Counted from the first letter of the stretch, positions 16,349-25,630 are shown. The stretch: 28,105 nucleotides of DNA from Burkholderiales bacterium UBA4615 (GCA_002386465.1 DGIT01000001.1:1-28105); one strand, 5' to 3'. The notes: generated from the sequence alone by a model not told the origin. Program-made: numbers and translations.

Positions 16349-18079
16349 TCATGCAACGGATTCGGTCAGGATGGCCCCGTGCTCGCCAGGGCTCAGACGA
16401 ATATGCCGTGAATGAAAGCGGCTCAGATAGGCGTCATGCGCAATGCTGACCACGGCGCTGTGCGGCAGACGCTCGATGAGCAGCGCATATAGAGCCGACC
16501 CGGTCGCTTCGTCAAGCGATGCGGTGGCCTCGTCCAGGAAGAGCCACGTCGGTGCGTTGAGCAGTGCGCGCGCAAAGGCGAGGCGCTGCTGTTCGCCTGG
16601 CGAAAGCTGGCGGTCCCAGGTCGCCACCTCATCGAGCCGTGGAATCAGCTGAGGAAGTCTGCAGTCCTGCAACGCGAGCCTCAGCTGTGGGTCATCGAAA
16701 TCGCCGTCAGCGGCCGGATAGCTCACACAGGCGCGCAGACTGCCATGAGGCAGGTAGGGTCGCTGGGGCAGGAACAGCACCCCATGCCGAGGATGTTCAG
16801 TACGGCCCTCGCCATAGGGCCAAATGCCTGCGAGGACACGAAAGAGGGTGCTTTTTCCGCTTCCTGATGGTCCGCTGAGCAGCACACGGTCCCCGATGCG
16901 GATCTCCAGTCGGGTGCGGGCCACGATCGGGTGCCCTCCGGGCGTATCCAGGCGCACGTCATGCAGGGCCGGCATGTCGCCCGGCGTGCTGCGAAGACCC
17001 TGCTGAGCGACCAGCCTGCTCTGCGCGATGGCGTCTTCGAAGGTCAGCAGACGCTCGGCCGTGGCGCGCCAGCTGGCCAGGTTGGCATATGCATTCACAA
17101 ACCATGACAACGCCGACTGCACCTGCCCGAACGCATTGGCGATCTGCATCAGGTCACCGAGTTTCAGCGGCCCATGGAAGTAGCGCGGCGCAGCCACCAC
17201 AAAGGGAAAGATCACTGCCAGTTGCGCATACAGGCTTTGCGTCCAGATCAGCCGCTTTTGCGCTTTCACCAGGGCCCAGTAGTTGGCAACCACCTCCCGA
17301 AAGCGATGTAGCAGTCCTGAGGTTTCCGACGCCTCGCCCCGAAAGAGGGCGATGCTCTCGGCATGCTCACGCACCCGAATCAGCCCATAGCGAAAATCGG
17401 CTTCCAGCCTTTGCTGCGCCACGTTCAGTCCGATCAGAGGCTTGCCGATCCGGTGTGACAGCCAGCTGCCCAGCAATGCGTAGCCGAGCGCCACCCAGAC
17501 CATGTAGCCGGGGATCGAGATCTCGGTTGATCCGAGCGTGACCGACAGCGGTCCGGAGACCGTCCACAGAATCGTTACGAAGGAGGCCAGCGTGACCAGC
17601 GCGTTGAGCAATCCCATGGACAGCGAGACCGTGTATTCGGTGAACAGCCGAATGTCCTCTGCCATACGCTGATCGGGGTTGTCGGTGGGCGTGCCGGCAA
17701 GCTCCAGCGCGTAGTAGGCCCGGTGCGACAGCCATCCATCCAGAAAGCGCTGAGTGAGCCAGGTGCGCCAGCGCAGCTCAAGGAGTTGCGTGAGATGAAA
17801 CTTGTAGACCGCGACCAGGATGAACGCGAATGCCAGACCGCCGAATCGCCACAACTGCTCGCGAAAGGCCGTCTCATCACGGCTCTCGAGCGCATTGAAA
17901 AAGTCGCGCTGAAAATCGTTGAGTAACACGTCGACCCAGACTGTGATCAGGTTCAGCGCGACGACGCCGGTCAGCATTGCGATCGCTGCCCATCGCACCT
18001 GGCTGCGAAAATAAGGGGCGATCAGTCCCCAGACGCGTCGGGCGAAATGCGGGATGGGCGGTGCAGCGTTTGCAGGCAT
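16349..18079 (-). CDS. ABC transporter, fused membrane and ATPase domains (SbmA/YddA/ABCD type)
   Basis: A 576-residue half-transporter. The N-terminal membrane domain (about 20-340) has about six helices and carries NPDQRMAEDI (134-143), the motif of the SbmA/BacA-YddA-peroxisomal ABCD branch. The ATPase has Walker A GPSGSGKST (403-411), signature LSPGEQQR (492-499), Walker B WLFLDEATA (512-520) and an H-loop in SIAHDAYL. It should work as a homodimer in the inner membrane. Relatives move peptides, cobalamin or acyl-CoA-like substrates; the cargo here is unknown. The ATG at 18079 overlaps the tctA stop by one base (TGATG); a GTG just before it at 18082 is an equal alternative. Coupling to tctA is notable. 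Confidence 0.92.
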   Translation of the reverse strand: MPANAAPPIPHFARRVWGLIAPYFRSQVRWAAIAMLTGVVALNLITVWVDVLLNDFQRDFFNALESRDETAFREQLWRFGGLAFAFILVAVYKFHLTQLLELRWRTWLTQRFLDGWLSHRAYYALELAGTPTDNPDQRMAEDIRLFTEYTVSLSMGLLNALVTLASFVTILWTVSGPLSVTLGSTEISIPGYMVWVALGYALLGSWLSHRIGKPLIGLNVAQQRLEADFRYGLIRVREHAESIALFRGEASETSGLLHRFREVVANYWALVKAQKRLIWTQSLYAQLAVIFPFVVAAPRYFHGPLKLGDLMQIANAFGQVQSALSWFVNAYANLASWRATAERLLTFEDAIAQSRLVAQQGLRSTPGDMPALHDVRLDTPGGHPIVARTRLEIRIGDRVLLSGPSGSGKSTLFRVLAGIWPYGEGRTEHPRHGVLFLPQRPYLPHGSLRACVSYPAADGDFDDPQLRLALQDCRLPQLIPRLDEVATWDRQLSPGEQQRLAFARALLNAPTWLFLDEATASLDEATGSALYALLIERLPHSAVVSIAHDAYLSRFHSRHIRLSPGEHGAILTESVA

Positions 18080-19587
18080 CACCGTGCAAACTGTGCGGGC
18101 TCACGTCTGAGCCGCGCCAGTCGTGGCAGCATAAGGACCGCGATGATCACGCACAGGATCACGAGTGACAGCGGTCGGGTCAGAAACACGGTCCAATCCC
18201 CCTGTGCGATGGCCAGCGCATTGCGCAGTTGTTTTTCGGCCATCGGACCCAGAATCATGCCGATCAGTACCGGGGCGACCGGGAATTGAAATCTGCGCAT
18301 CGCAAGGCCTGCGAGCCCGATGATCAGCAGTAGCAGCAGGTCGAACCAGGATTGACGCAGGCTGTAGGCACCCAGACCGGCAAAGACCAGGATGCCGCCG
18401 TACAGCAGCGGCTGCGGGATGCGCAGCACCTTGACCCAGATGCCGATCAGCGGCAGGTTCAGAACCAGTAGCATCACATTGCCGATGTACAGCGAGGCGA
18501 TCAGCGTCCAGACCAGAGCCCCCGATGTTTGCAGCAGTGCTGGACCGGGTTGCAGGTTGTAGTTCTGGAATGCGGCCAGCAGGATCGCGGTGGTGGCAGA
18601 GGTGGGAATGCCCAGCGTCAGCAAAGGCGCAAGCGCAGCGGTCACGGTGGCGTTGTTTGCGGCCTCGGGGCCCGCAACGCCCTCGATCGCACCCGGGCCG
18701 CCGTTGGGTGTGAATTCTTCCGGGTGGCGCGACAGTTTCTTTTCGGTGGCGTATGAGAGGAAAGTGGGAATCTCGGCACCGCCAGCCGGAATCAGCCCGA
18801 AGGGAAAACCAATGGCGGTACCCCGCAGCCACGCAGGAACAGATCGACGCCAGTCGGACGCGCTCATGCGCGTGGGGCTCATCCGGTTCATGGTGCCTGC
18901 ACGAGCAGGTTGCAGCACGCCGTGCAACGCTTCTCCGACAGCGAACAGCCCGACCGCCACCACGACCACATCAATGCCGTCGTACAGTTCCGGGATGCCT
19001 GCTGTGAAGCGCACGACGCCTGAAACCGGATCGATGCCGATGAGCCCAATCCCCAGTCCGATGCACAGGCTGGTCATGCCGCGCAGGAGCGACTCGCCAA
19101 TCACGGCCGAGACCATCGTGAAGGCCAGCGCCATGATCATGAAGTACTCTGCCGGACCGAAGCTCAGCGCGAATTGCGCCATCACGGGCGCGAACAGCGT
19201 CAGCAACAACGTGGCCAGCGTACCGGCCACGAAGGATCCGATGGCCGCCGTGGCCAAGGCCGGTCCGGCTCGCCCGCTGCGCGCCATCGCGTTGCCTTCC
19301 ATGGCGGTCACCATGGTGGCTGATTCGCCAGGGGTATTCATCAGGACCGAAGTGGTGGAGCCGCCGAACATGGCGCCGTAATAGACCCCGGCGAACAGAA
19401 TCAGCGCGGCAGTCGGATCAACTTTCGCAGTCAGCGGCAGCAGCATTGCGACGGTGAGCGCCGGGCCGATCCCCGGCAGCACACCGATCGCCGTGCCGAT
19501 GAAACAGCCTGCGAGCGCCCAGGCCAGATTGACCGGCGAGATCGCGGCTGCGAACCCACCCATCAGGGCATTGAGCGTCTCGATCAC
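18079..19587 (-). CDS. tctA: Tripartite tricarboxylate transporter, large membrane subunit TctA
   Basis: A 502-residue polytopic membrane protein with the internally repeated TctA layout. Conserved glycine/proline blocks include GTAIGVLPGIGPA near residue 30, NTPGESATMVTAMEGN (about 85-100), FPFGLIPAGGAEIPTFLSY, and TLGIPTSATTAILLAA. It is the transport subunit of TTT systems, which take up citrate-like or other carboxylates using a periplasmic receptor and an ion gradient. The GTG at 19587 gives the standard N-terminus and overlaps the tctB stop (GTGA); longer in-frame sequence overlaps tctB. The stop overlaps the ABC transporter start. Confidence 0.95.
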   Translation of the reverse strand: MIETLNALMGGFAAAISPVNLAWALAGCFIGTAIGVLPGIGPALTVAMLLPLTAKVDPTAALILFAGVYYGAMFGGSTTSVLMNTPGESATMVTAMEGNAMARSGRAGPALATAAIGSFVAGTLATLLLTLFAPVMAQFALSFGPAEYFMIMALAFTMVSAVIGESLLRGMTSLCIGLGIGLIGIDPVSGVVRFTAGIPELYDGIDVVVVAVGLFAVGEALHGVLQPARAGTMNRMSPTRMSASDWRRSVPAWLRGTAIGFPFGLIPAGGAEIPTFLSYATEKKLSRHPEEFTPNGGPGAIEGVAGPEAANNATVTAALAPLLTLGIPTSATTAILLAAFQNYNLQPGPALLQTSGALVWTLIASLYIGNVMLLVLNLPLIGIWVKVLRIPQPLLYGGILVFAGLGAYSLRQSWFDLLLLLIIGLAGLAMRRFQFPVAPVLIGMILGPMAEKQLRNALAIAQGDWTVFLTRPLSLVILCVIIAVLMLPRLARLRREPAQFAR

Positions 19588-20075
19588 AAGCCCAGCACCG
19601 GACACAAGGGCAGCGAGACGCCGATCACCCTCGAAAAAAGCAACCAGACCGGCAGGGCCAGAGCCAGCGCGACGCAGGCATCTCGCAGTGTGCGCTGGCT
19701 GCCATAGCCGCGCGCCACGCACACCATCAGCACAACACTGGCTGCCACGAACCCGATGTGGCCGATGGTCACCAGATGGAGCACCAACCCCGAGACCACC
19801 CAGGCCAGGTTCCTGAGCGGGCTCTGAGCGGCCGTTGGAGTTGTTGTCGAGCCTGCGGCGTCGGTTTGTTCAGGCGCGGGCTGTTCCTTGGACCGCATGG
19901 CCTGCGCCGCCAGCAGGGTGCCACAGGCGGCAAGGCCCACTGCAACCAGAGTCGGCAGGAATCGGGGCGACAGGCCGGAATAACCGCCCGTGCCTTCAAT
20001 CGACATGGCGCCGACGCCAAAGATCACAGCACCTGCAAGCACCGCGGCTGCGACGCCGAGCGCGCTTGCTCTCAT
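19584..20075 (-). CDS. tctB: Tripartite tricarboxylate transporter, small membrane subunit TctB
   Basis: A 163-residue protein with four hydrophobic segments (about 5-25, 40-60, 90-115 and 130-155) and a polar Gln/Thr-rich loop in the middle. This matches TctB, the small membrane subunit of TTT transporters, which are poorly conserved in sequence. The typical GYSGLSPRFLPTLVAVGL segment, near a predicted second helix, supports the family. The ATG at 20075 lies 37 nt after tctC without a clear ribosome binding site, and the stop overlaps tctA by 4 nt. Confidence 0.88.
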   Translation of the reverse strand: MRASALGVAAAVLAGAVIFGVGAMSIEGTGGYSGLSPRFLPTLVAVGLAACGTLLAAQAMRSKEQPAPEQTDAAGSTTTPTAAQSPLRNLAWVVSGLVLHLVTIGHIGFVAASVVLMVCVARGYGSQRTLRDACVALALALPVWLLFSRVIGVSLPLCPVLGL

Positions 20076-20112
20076 GGCTGTCGGCGGTATTGCCCGCTTG
20101 ACCCCGGCGACC

Positions 20113-21093
20113 TCACTTGGCCAGACCGAGCTCGCGCAGGATCGTCCCCAGCCGCTTGGACTCCGACTCCACATAGCTGCCGAATTCCGCCCCGGTCTGC
20201 AGGAAAGGCGCCCATTCATTACGGACCAGCGTTTCTTTCCATTGGGCAGTCTGAGTGCCTTTGACCACCGCATCGATCAGCGTTTTTTGCTGCTCTGGGG
20301 TAATGCCGGGTGCTCCGTAAACGCCGCGCCAGTTGTAGATCTCGACGTTCAGACCCTGATCCTTCAGCGGCCGGATGCCTTGAACCGGAAAGCTCGATGA
20401 CACCGCGAGCGCGCGCATCTTGCCGTCTTTGACGAAGGGCAAAAACTCCGACACGCCGGCCAGCCCGACCGTCACCTGGTTACCCAGAATGGCCGCAGTG
20501 GCCTCGCCGCCCCCGGCAAACGGAATGTAGTTGATGCGTGCGGGCTCAATGCCCACTTCCTTGGCGATCAGCCCGGTCAGGATGTGATCGATCGACCCTC
20601 GCGAACCGCCTCCCCAGGACACCGATCCGGGATTGGCCTTGAGTTGCGCGATCAGATCGGCCATCGATTGAATCTTTGATTGGGCCGGGACGACCAGGAT
20701 CATCGTGTCTGCAAACAACCGGGCAATCGGGGTGGCGTTGCGAAGTGAAACCGGCGAGCGGCTCAACTCGATACCACCCACCATCACGGCGCCTGTAACC
20801 ACCATGGCATTCGGGTTGCCTTTTTCGGTATTGACGAATTGCGCCAGCCCGATCGCTCCGCCTGCACCGCCTTTATTCTCGAAGGTGGCGTTGCGAATGG
20901 TTCCGGCCGACTGCATCGCGGCAGCAATGCCGCGGCCGGTCTGATCGAATCCACCCCCTGGATTCGCCCCGATCATCACTTTCAGCGTGTCAATCTGTGC
21001 GTGCGCCTGCACCGGAAAACCGACGCTGATCAACAGCCCCAGCAGGCCAGTGGCGCACAACAGCGCGCGGCGATTCAAATGCATGCGGAACAA
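20113..21093 (-). CDS. tctC: TTT-family periplasmic receptor TctC (Bug family)
   Basis: A 326-residue extracytoplasmic binding protein. A signal peptide covers about residues 1-33 (RRALL, hydrophobic core, then VQAHAQ). The ligand-site loop is GANPGGGFDQTGR, the form seen in TctC proper. A second loop, VSWGGGSRGSIDH, follows in the middle. It captures the carboxylate and delivers it to TctAB. The start is probably TTG at 21093: AAGGAG lies 7 nt before it, but 16 nt before the ATG at 21084. The next genes are tctB and tctA. A hairpin separates it from the CBS protein gene upstream. Confidence 0.93.
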   Translation of the reverse strand: MFRMHLNRRALLCATGLLGLLISVGFPVQAHAQIDTLKVMIGANPGGGFDQTGRGIAAAMQSAGTIRNATFENKGGAGGAIGLAQFVNTEKGNPNAMVVTGAVMVGGIELSRSPVSLRNATPIARLFADTMILVVPAQSKIQSMADLIAQLKANPGSVSWGGGSRGSIDHILTGLIAKEVGIEPARINYIPFAGGGEATAAILGNQVTVGLAGVSEFLPFVKDGKMRALAVSSSFPVQGIRPLKDQGLNVEIYNWRGVYGAPGITPEQQKTLIDAVVKGTQTAQWKETLVRNEWAPFLQTGAEFGSYVESESKRLGTILRELGLAK

Positions 21094-21117
21094 GGCAGGT
21101 CTCCTTTCAGAGGCAGT

Positions 21118-21143
21118 GCGTATCGGTCTTGCAGCCGATGCGC
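21118..21143 (-). other. Intercistronic hairpin between the CBS protein gene and tctC
   Basis: GCGTATCGG (21118-21126) and CCGATGCGC (21135-21143) pair over 9 bp with one G-T wobble around an 8-base loop. On the minus strand the stem begins directly after the TGA of the upstream gene and ends about 13 bases before the tctC Shine-Dalgarno sequence. No T-run follows, so it is more likely an RNA-stability or partial-termination element than a full intrinsic terminator. Confidence 0.5.
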
Positions 21144-22457
21144 TCAGTGTGATTCGATCAGATCGTCATCCGATTCGGGCAGTCTTGCCACCAGAATTTT
21201 ATCGACCCGGTTGCGGTCCATGTCGACCACTTCGAATCGGAAACCGGCTGCATTAAAGTGGTCTGCCACCGACGGGATACGGCCCAGGCGGTGCATCGCA
21301 AAGCCGCCGACGGTATGGAAGCTGCGTTCTTCCTCGGCGGGCAGTTCGTCGACCTCAAGGACCGCCTTCAGTCTTTCCAGCCCCACCGAGCCGTCAACCA
21401 GCCATGAGCCGTCGTCGCGGCGCACGACATCGAGCTCGCCCGTGGCATCGGGCTCGGGCAGTTCGCCCACAATGGCGGTCAGCACATCAGTGAGTGAAAC
21501 CAGGCCCTGCAGATCGCCATACTCATCCACGATCAGCCCGAACTGCACCCGCTCGCGCCGGAACGTGTCGAGCAATTGGGTGGTGCTGATGGTTTCCGGC
21601 AGATACAGCGGCGCGGACAGGTGGTGCTCGACATCGAGCAGATCACCCCGCAAGGCCGGGCCCACCAGATCTCCGACGCGCAAGACACCCAGAATGTGCT
21701 CAAGGCCGCCACGACAGATCACGACGCGCGCATGCGGGCTTTCCGCAATCTGCGCGCGCACCGCAGCGTCTCCGTCATCCAGATCGATGGAGTAGATATC
21801 CATGCGTGGCGTCATGATGGCGCCAATGCGCTGCTCGTCCAGGCGCAGCACGTTCGAGACGATCGCCTGTTCGCTTTCATGAAAGATACCGGCCTCGGCC
21901 CCTTGCTCCATCAGGACCTTGATTTCGTCATCTGTGACCGGAGGCTCTTCCTGCCCGCGTCCGCCAAGCAGACGCACCAGCAGGTTGCTTGATGACGACA
22001 GGGTCCATACCAGCGGGCGAGTGATCCGGGCGAACCAGGCCATCGGGCGCGCCACAATCGAGGCGATCCGTTCAGGAGCGCGCAGCGCGAGACGTTTCGG
22101 TACGAGCTCGCCAATCACCACAGAAATGAATGTGATGATCGTGACCGCAGTCGCTACCGACAAGCCTTTGGCGTAGGGCTCCAGCAGCGGAAAGCCGCTG
22201 AGCCATTGCGCAATCGGCGTGGCAATCAGTCCTTCACCCACGATACCGCTCAGCACGCCGATCGTCGTGATGCCGACCTGGATCGTGGACAGAAATCCGC
22301 CGGGCTCGTCATGCAGGGCCTGGGCCGCTTGTGCACCCGGGTGGCCGTCGTCGGCCATGCGCTGCAGCCTGGCTTTGCGGGAGGAGACCACGGCCATCTC
22401 CGACATCGCGAACAGGGCGTTCAGCACGACGAGGAGCAGCAGCAGCAAAAGATCCAT
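21144..22457 (-). CDS. CNNM/CorC-like hemolysin-family protein with CBS pair
   Basis: A 437-residue membrane protein with the order: DUF21/CNNM transmembrane domain (about 1-165, starting with a run of seven leucines), tandem CBS domains (about 200-320, opening with IMTPRMDI), and a C-terminal CorC_HlyC domain (about 340-425, FRFEVVDMDRNRVDKILV). IVDEYGDLQGLVSLTDVL is the typical end of the second CBS domain. Relatives are linked to magnesium/cobalt efflux, and the old 'hemolysin' name is not evidence of toxin activity. The ATG at 22457 has no obvious ribosome binding site. It may be the first gene of the tct-ABC-glk run and is divergent from cardiolipin synthase. Confidence 0.9.
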   Translation of the reverse strand: MDLLLLLLLVVLNALFAMSEMAVVSSRKARLQRMADDGHPGAQAAQALHDEPGGFLSTIQVGITTIGVLSGIVGEGLIATPIAQWLSGFPLLEPYAKGLSVATAVTIITFISVVIGELVPKRLALRAPERIASIVARPMAWFARITRPLVWTLSSSSNLLVRLLGGRGQEEPPVTDDEIKVLMEQGAEAGIFHESEQAIVSNVLRLDEQRIGAIMTPRMDIYSIDLDDGDAAVRAQIAESPHARVVICRGGLEHILGVLRVGDLVGPALRGDLLDVEHHLSAPLYLPETISTTQLLDTFRRERVQFGLIVDEYGDLQGLVSLTDVLTAIVGELPEPDATGELDVVRRDDGSWLVDGSVGLERLKAVLEVDELPAEEERSFHTVGGFAMHRLGRIPSVADHFNAAGFRFEVVDMDRNRVDKILVARLPESDDDLIESH

Positions 22458-22528
22458 CTGGATGAGGGGGAAGCCGGGGACCGGTCAGGATAGCACCCCG
22501 CCTGTGGCGGCCGTTAGACTGAGCCATC
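22458..22528. promoter_or_regulatory. Divergent promoter region of the CBS protein and cls genes
   Basis: The 71-base gap must serve two divergent genes. On the minus strand TGCTATCCT (reading down from 22495) resembles an extended -10 element. CCGCC/GGCGG (22498-22502/22506-22510, loop TGT) is a short perfect inverted repeat that would sit in or over the promoter. I cannot place a convincing -35 on either strand. Confidence 0.25.
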
Positions 22529-23992
22529 ATGTTCACGCCGGCGTTCCTGCTCACCTGCTCGCATGGTGCGATTTGTCTCGCACTGATGCTGCGCATCTTG
22601 TCGCGCCGCAATCCGCCTGGCGTATCCATGGCGTGGATCCTGCTGGTACTTGCCGTCCCGGTGGGCGGAGCCCTGCTGTACGTGATGATCGGCGAGCGTC
22701 GCCTCGGCCGCCGCTGGATCGAACGCGCCGAGGCAGAACGCCCGGTCATGGCAGATCGGTTTGCACGGCTCGCCGGTGAGTCGGAGGTCGACGCTGCTGC
22801 GCTTGGGCTTGCTGCAGAGCCGACCGCCCGACTGGCTCGCGCATTGGGCGGTATCGCAGTCATGAGCGGGCATCGCGTCGAATTGTTCAGCGAAAGCGCA
22901 CGCATTCTGCAGGGCCTGATCAATGACATCGATGCCTGCAAGACGCACTGCTCGCTTGAGTTTTACATCTGGCATCACGCAGGCCGTGTGCTGGATGTGA
23001 TTGATGCGCTGGTGCGCGCCGCCCAACGTGGCGTCCAGGTGACCATCCTGATGGACGGCCTTGGAAGCCGACCCTTCACTCGCAGCGCTGCGATGCATGC
23101 ACTGCGTCAAGCAGGCGTGGAAGTCGTGGTAGTACTGCCCGTCAGCGCATTGCGGCTGGCTGCCGCCCGGGCCGACCTGCGCAATCATCGCAAAATTGCA
23201 GTGTTCGATCACCGCATCGCCTGGACCGGAAGCTTCAATCTCGCCGATCCGCTCGAGTTCAAGCGGGACGCCGGCGTCGGCCAGTGGATCGATGCCATGG
23301 TGCGCATCGAGGGGCCATCTTGTGCGGTTCTGGGCGCCATGACCGCCGCGATGGCATTTTTGCAGCAAGGGCCTCGTGGACAGGACATGGGTGCGCCTTC
23401 CGTTGTCCTGGACCCGGCGGTACGGCCGCTCGAGGTCCGCGGACCGGTGGCCCTTCAGCCGTTTCCCTCCGGCCCCGGGTTTGCGTATCAGCATGTCGAG
23501 TCGGTGCTGCTGAGCGCGATCTATTCGGCCCGCCGCGAACTGATCCTGACCACGCCTTATTTCGCGCCGGGCGAATCCATTGTCATGGCTTTGCGCTCGG
23601 CCGCGCGCCGCGGTGTTGCGGTCACGCTGATTGTGCCCTTGCGATGCGATTCACGGCTGGTGCAGTACGCGAGCGCCTCGTACTTTGCGGACCTGCTTGC
23701 TGCCGGGATACGCATTGAGCGATTCGATGGCGGCCTCTTGCACACCAAAAGCATGGTGGTCGATGGTGAGTTCGCCGTATTCGGGACGGTGAACCTGGAC
23801 CTGCGCAGCTTTCATCTGAATTTCGAGCTGTCTACGCTGATCTACGACCGTGCGGTGGCCGAACGCCTGCTGGCTTTGCAGCGCAGCTACCTCAAGCAGT
23901 GCAAGCCTCTGGATGCAAGCCTCTGGAAAGGCCGTGGACTTGGCCGGCGGATCCTGGAGAATGCGGCGCAGCTCGCTTCGCCGATGCTCTGA
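22529..23992 (+). CDS. cls: Cardiolipin synthase (phospholipase D family)
   Basis: A 487-residue ClsA-type enzyme. Two N-terminal membrane helices (about 3-22 and 33-53) include the PPGVSMAWILLVLAVPVGG block typical of cardiolipin synthases. Two HKD catalytic motifs follow: HRKIAVFD starting at His220 with GSFNLAD, and HTKSMVVD starting at His405 with GTVNLDLRSF. It condenses two phosphatidylglycerol molecules to cardiolipin and glycerol at the inner membrane. Length matches the family. The ATG at 22529 has a weak ribosome binding site. prfC starts 27 nt after its stop, on the same strand. Confidence 0.94.
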   Translation: MFTPAFLLTCSHGAICLALMLRILSRRNPPGVSMAWILLVLAVPVGGALLYVMIGERRLGRRWIERAEAERPVMADRFARLAGESEVDAAALGLAAEPTARLARALGGIAVMSGHRVELFSESARILQGLINDIDACKTHCSLEFYIWHHAGRVLDVIDALVRAAQRGVQVTILMDGLGSRPFTRSAAMHALRQAGVEVVVVLPVSALRLAAARADLRNHRKIAVFDHRIAWTGSFNLADPLEFKRDAGVGQWIDAMVRIEGPSCAVLGAMTAAMAFLQQGPRGQDMGAPSVVLDPAVRPLEVRGPVALQPFPSGPGFAYQHVESVLLSAIYSARRELILTTPYFAPGESIVMALRSAARRGVAVTLIVPLRCDSRLVQYASASYFADLLAAGIRIERFDGGLLHTKSMVVDGEFAVFGTVNLDLRSFHLNFELSTLIYDRAVAERLLALQRSYLKQCKPLDASLWKGRGLGRRILENAAQLASPML

Positions 23993-24019
23993 GCGGGCTG
24001 ATACACTGCGGCCCGATCC

Positions 24020-25630
24020 ATGGATACCTCTCCCGAAGTGGGCCGACAGGTCGCGCGCCGGCGCACCTTCGCGATCATCTCCCACCCAGATGCCGGCAAG
24101 ACCACTCTCACCGAAAAGCTGCTGCTCTTTGGGGGAGCGATTCAGCTTGCCGGGACGGTGAAGGCCCGAAAGAGCGCGCGACATGCCACCTCCGATTGGA
24201 TGGAGGTTGAAAAGCAGCGCGGCATTTCGGTGGCCAGTTCGGTCATGCAGTTCGAATACGACGACTGTGTGTTCAATCTGCTGGACACGCCGGGGCACCA
24301 GGATTTTTCAGAAGACACCTATCGGGTCCTGACTGCCGTCGATTGCGCCGTCATGGTGGTCGATGCAGGCAAGGGTGTCGAAGCGCAGACGATCAAGCTG
24401 CTGGAGGTTTGCCGCCTGCGCGATACGCCCATCATCACCTTCGTGAACAAGCTTGATCGCGAAGTGCGAGAGCCGATCGAGCTCCTCGATGAAATTGAAT
24501 CAGTGCTGAAAATCCGGTGCGCGCCGGTCACCTGGCCCATCGGCAGTGGCAAGCGGTTTCGTGGCGTGTATCACCTGCTGCGCGATGAAGTCCTCAGGTT
24601 TGCGCCCGGTGAAGAGCGGGCAAATCAGACGGTTCAGGCCATTTCCGGCGCAGAGCTTGCGGCACTCGACACCGAATTTCCGCAGGAAATGGCGACCATG
24701 CGCGATGAGATCGATCTGGTGCGCGGGGCCGGCTCCGAGTTCGAGCTCGACCAGTTTCTTGCAGGCCTGCAAACGCCGGTCTTTTTCGGATCGGGGATCA
24801 ACAATTTTGGTGTGCGCGAAATTTTGCGTGCGCTCAGCGACTGGGCGCCGCCGCCCCAGCCTCGCGATGCAGGTGTTCGATCGGTCAAGCCTGAAGAGCC
24901 CGGTTTCACCGGATTTGTCTTCAAGATCCAGGCGAACATGGACCCGAACCATCGGGATCGGATTGCGTTTCTGAGGGTGTGCTCGGGTCGCTATGACCCT
25001 GGCATCAAGGTGAACCATCGCAGGCTCAACCGACAGATCAAGGTCCAGAATGCGCTGACCTTCATGGCCAATGAGCGCTCGCTGATGGAAGTGGCTTATG
25101 CAGGTGACATCATCGGTTTGCATAACCATGGTCAGCTTCAGATCGGAGACACGCTGACCGAGGCGAATGATCCGATCAGCTTTACCGGGATTCCTTACTT
25201 CGCGCCGGAGCTGTTCTCGCGGCCCCGTCTGCGCGATCCGCTGAAGTCCAAGCAATTGGCCAAGGGATTGCAGCAACTGGGTGAGGAAGGCGCTGTGCAG
25301 GTCTTCGAGCCCTTTGTCGACGCCACACCCCTGCTGGGGGCGGTCGGTCAGCTGCAATTTGAAGTCGTGGAGCATCGGTTGCGCACGGAGTACGGCGTGG
25401 AAGCCAGCTTCGAGAGCGCCGGCATCAACAGCGCCCGTTGGGTCACCTGCGAAGACGAGCAGGTGCTCAAGGAGTTCATGCGTGCGCAGCAGATGCGTCT
25501 TGCACGCGATGTGGACGGTAATCTCGTCTATCTGGCCGATACCGGGGTCAATCTGCGCTTGACCATGGAGCGCTGGCCCAAAGTGCGGTTTCACGCCACC
25601 CGCGAACACGGACAGCGGATCGCGGCCTGA
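24020..25630 (+). CDS. prfC: Peptide chain release factor 3
   Basis: A 536-residue translational GTPase of the RF3 type, which recycles RF1/RF2 from the ribosome after peptide release. The G motifs are complete: HPDAGKTT (22-29), RGISV (switch I region, 67-71), DTPGH (89-93) and NKLD (143-146). The RF3-specific start RRRTFAIISHPDAG and MEVEKQRGISVASSVMQF separate it from EF-G. The C-terminal half ends with LMERWPKVRF, as expected. TACACT at 24002-24007 with TG two bases earlier resembles an extended -10, so it may have its own promoter as well as reading from cls. The stop is 1 nt before the next start codon. Confidence 0.97.
   Translation: MDTSPEVGRQVARRRTFAIISHPDAGKTTLTEKLLLFGGAIQLAGTVKARKSARHATSDWMEVEKQRGISVASSVMQFEYDDCVFNLLDTPGHQDFSEDTYRVLTAVDCAVMVVDAGKGVEAQTIKLLEVCRLRDTPIITFVNKLDREVREPIELLDEIESVLKIRCAPVTWPIGSGKRFRGVYHLLRDEVLRFAPGEERANQTVQAISGAELAALDTEFPQEMATMRDEIDLVRGAGSEFELDQFLAGLQTPVFFGSGINNFGVREILRALSDWAPPPQPRDAGVRSVKPEEPGFTGFVFKIQANMDPNHRDRIAFLRVCSGRYDPGIKVNHRRLNRQIKVQNALTFMANERSLMEVAYAGDIIGLHNHGQLQIGDTLTEANDPISFTGIPYFAPELFSRPRLRDPLKSKQLAKGLQQLGEEGAVQVFEPFVDATPLLGAVGQLQFEVVEHRLRTEYGVEASFESAGINSARWVTCEDEQVLKEFMRAQQMRLARDVDGNLVYLADTGVNLRLTMERWPKVRFHATREHGQRIAA

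Noticed and set aside
22430..22457. Short CAG/AGC triplet run at the start of the CBS protein gene
   Set aside because: It encodes the leucine run of the first membrane helix; a triplet repeat stays in frame and gives no phase-variation signal.
21144..22457. A hemolysin toxin
   Set aside because: The CNNM, CBS and CorC_HlyC domain order is that of ion-transport-linked membrane proteins; the hemolysin label is historical.
22514..23494. 326-residue open frame antisense to cardiolipin synthase
   Set aside because: His/Gln/Arg-rich shadow of the plus-strand gene with no recognisable motif.
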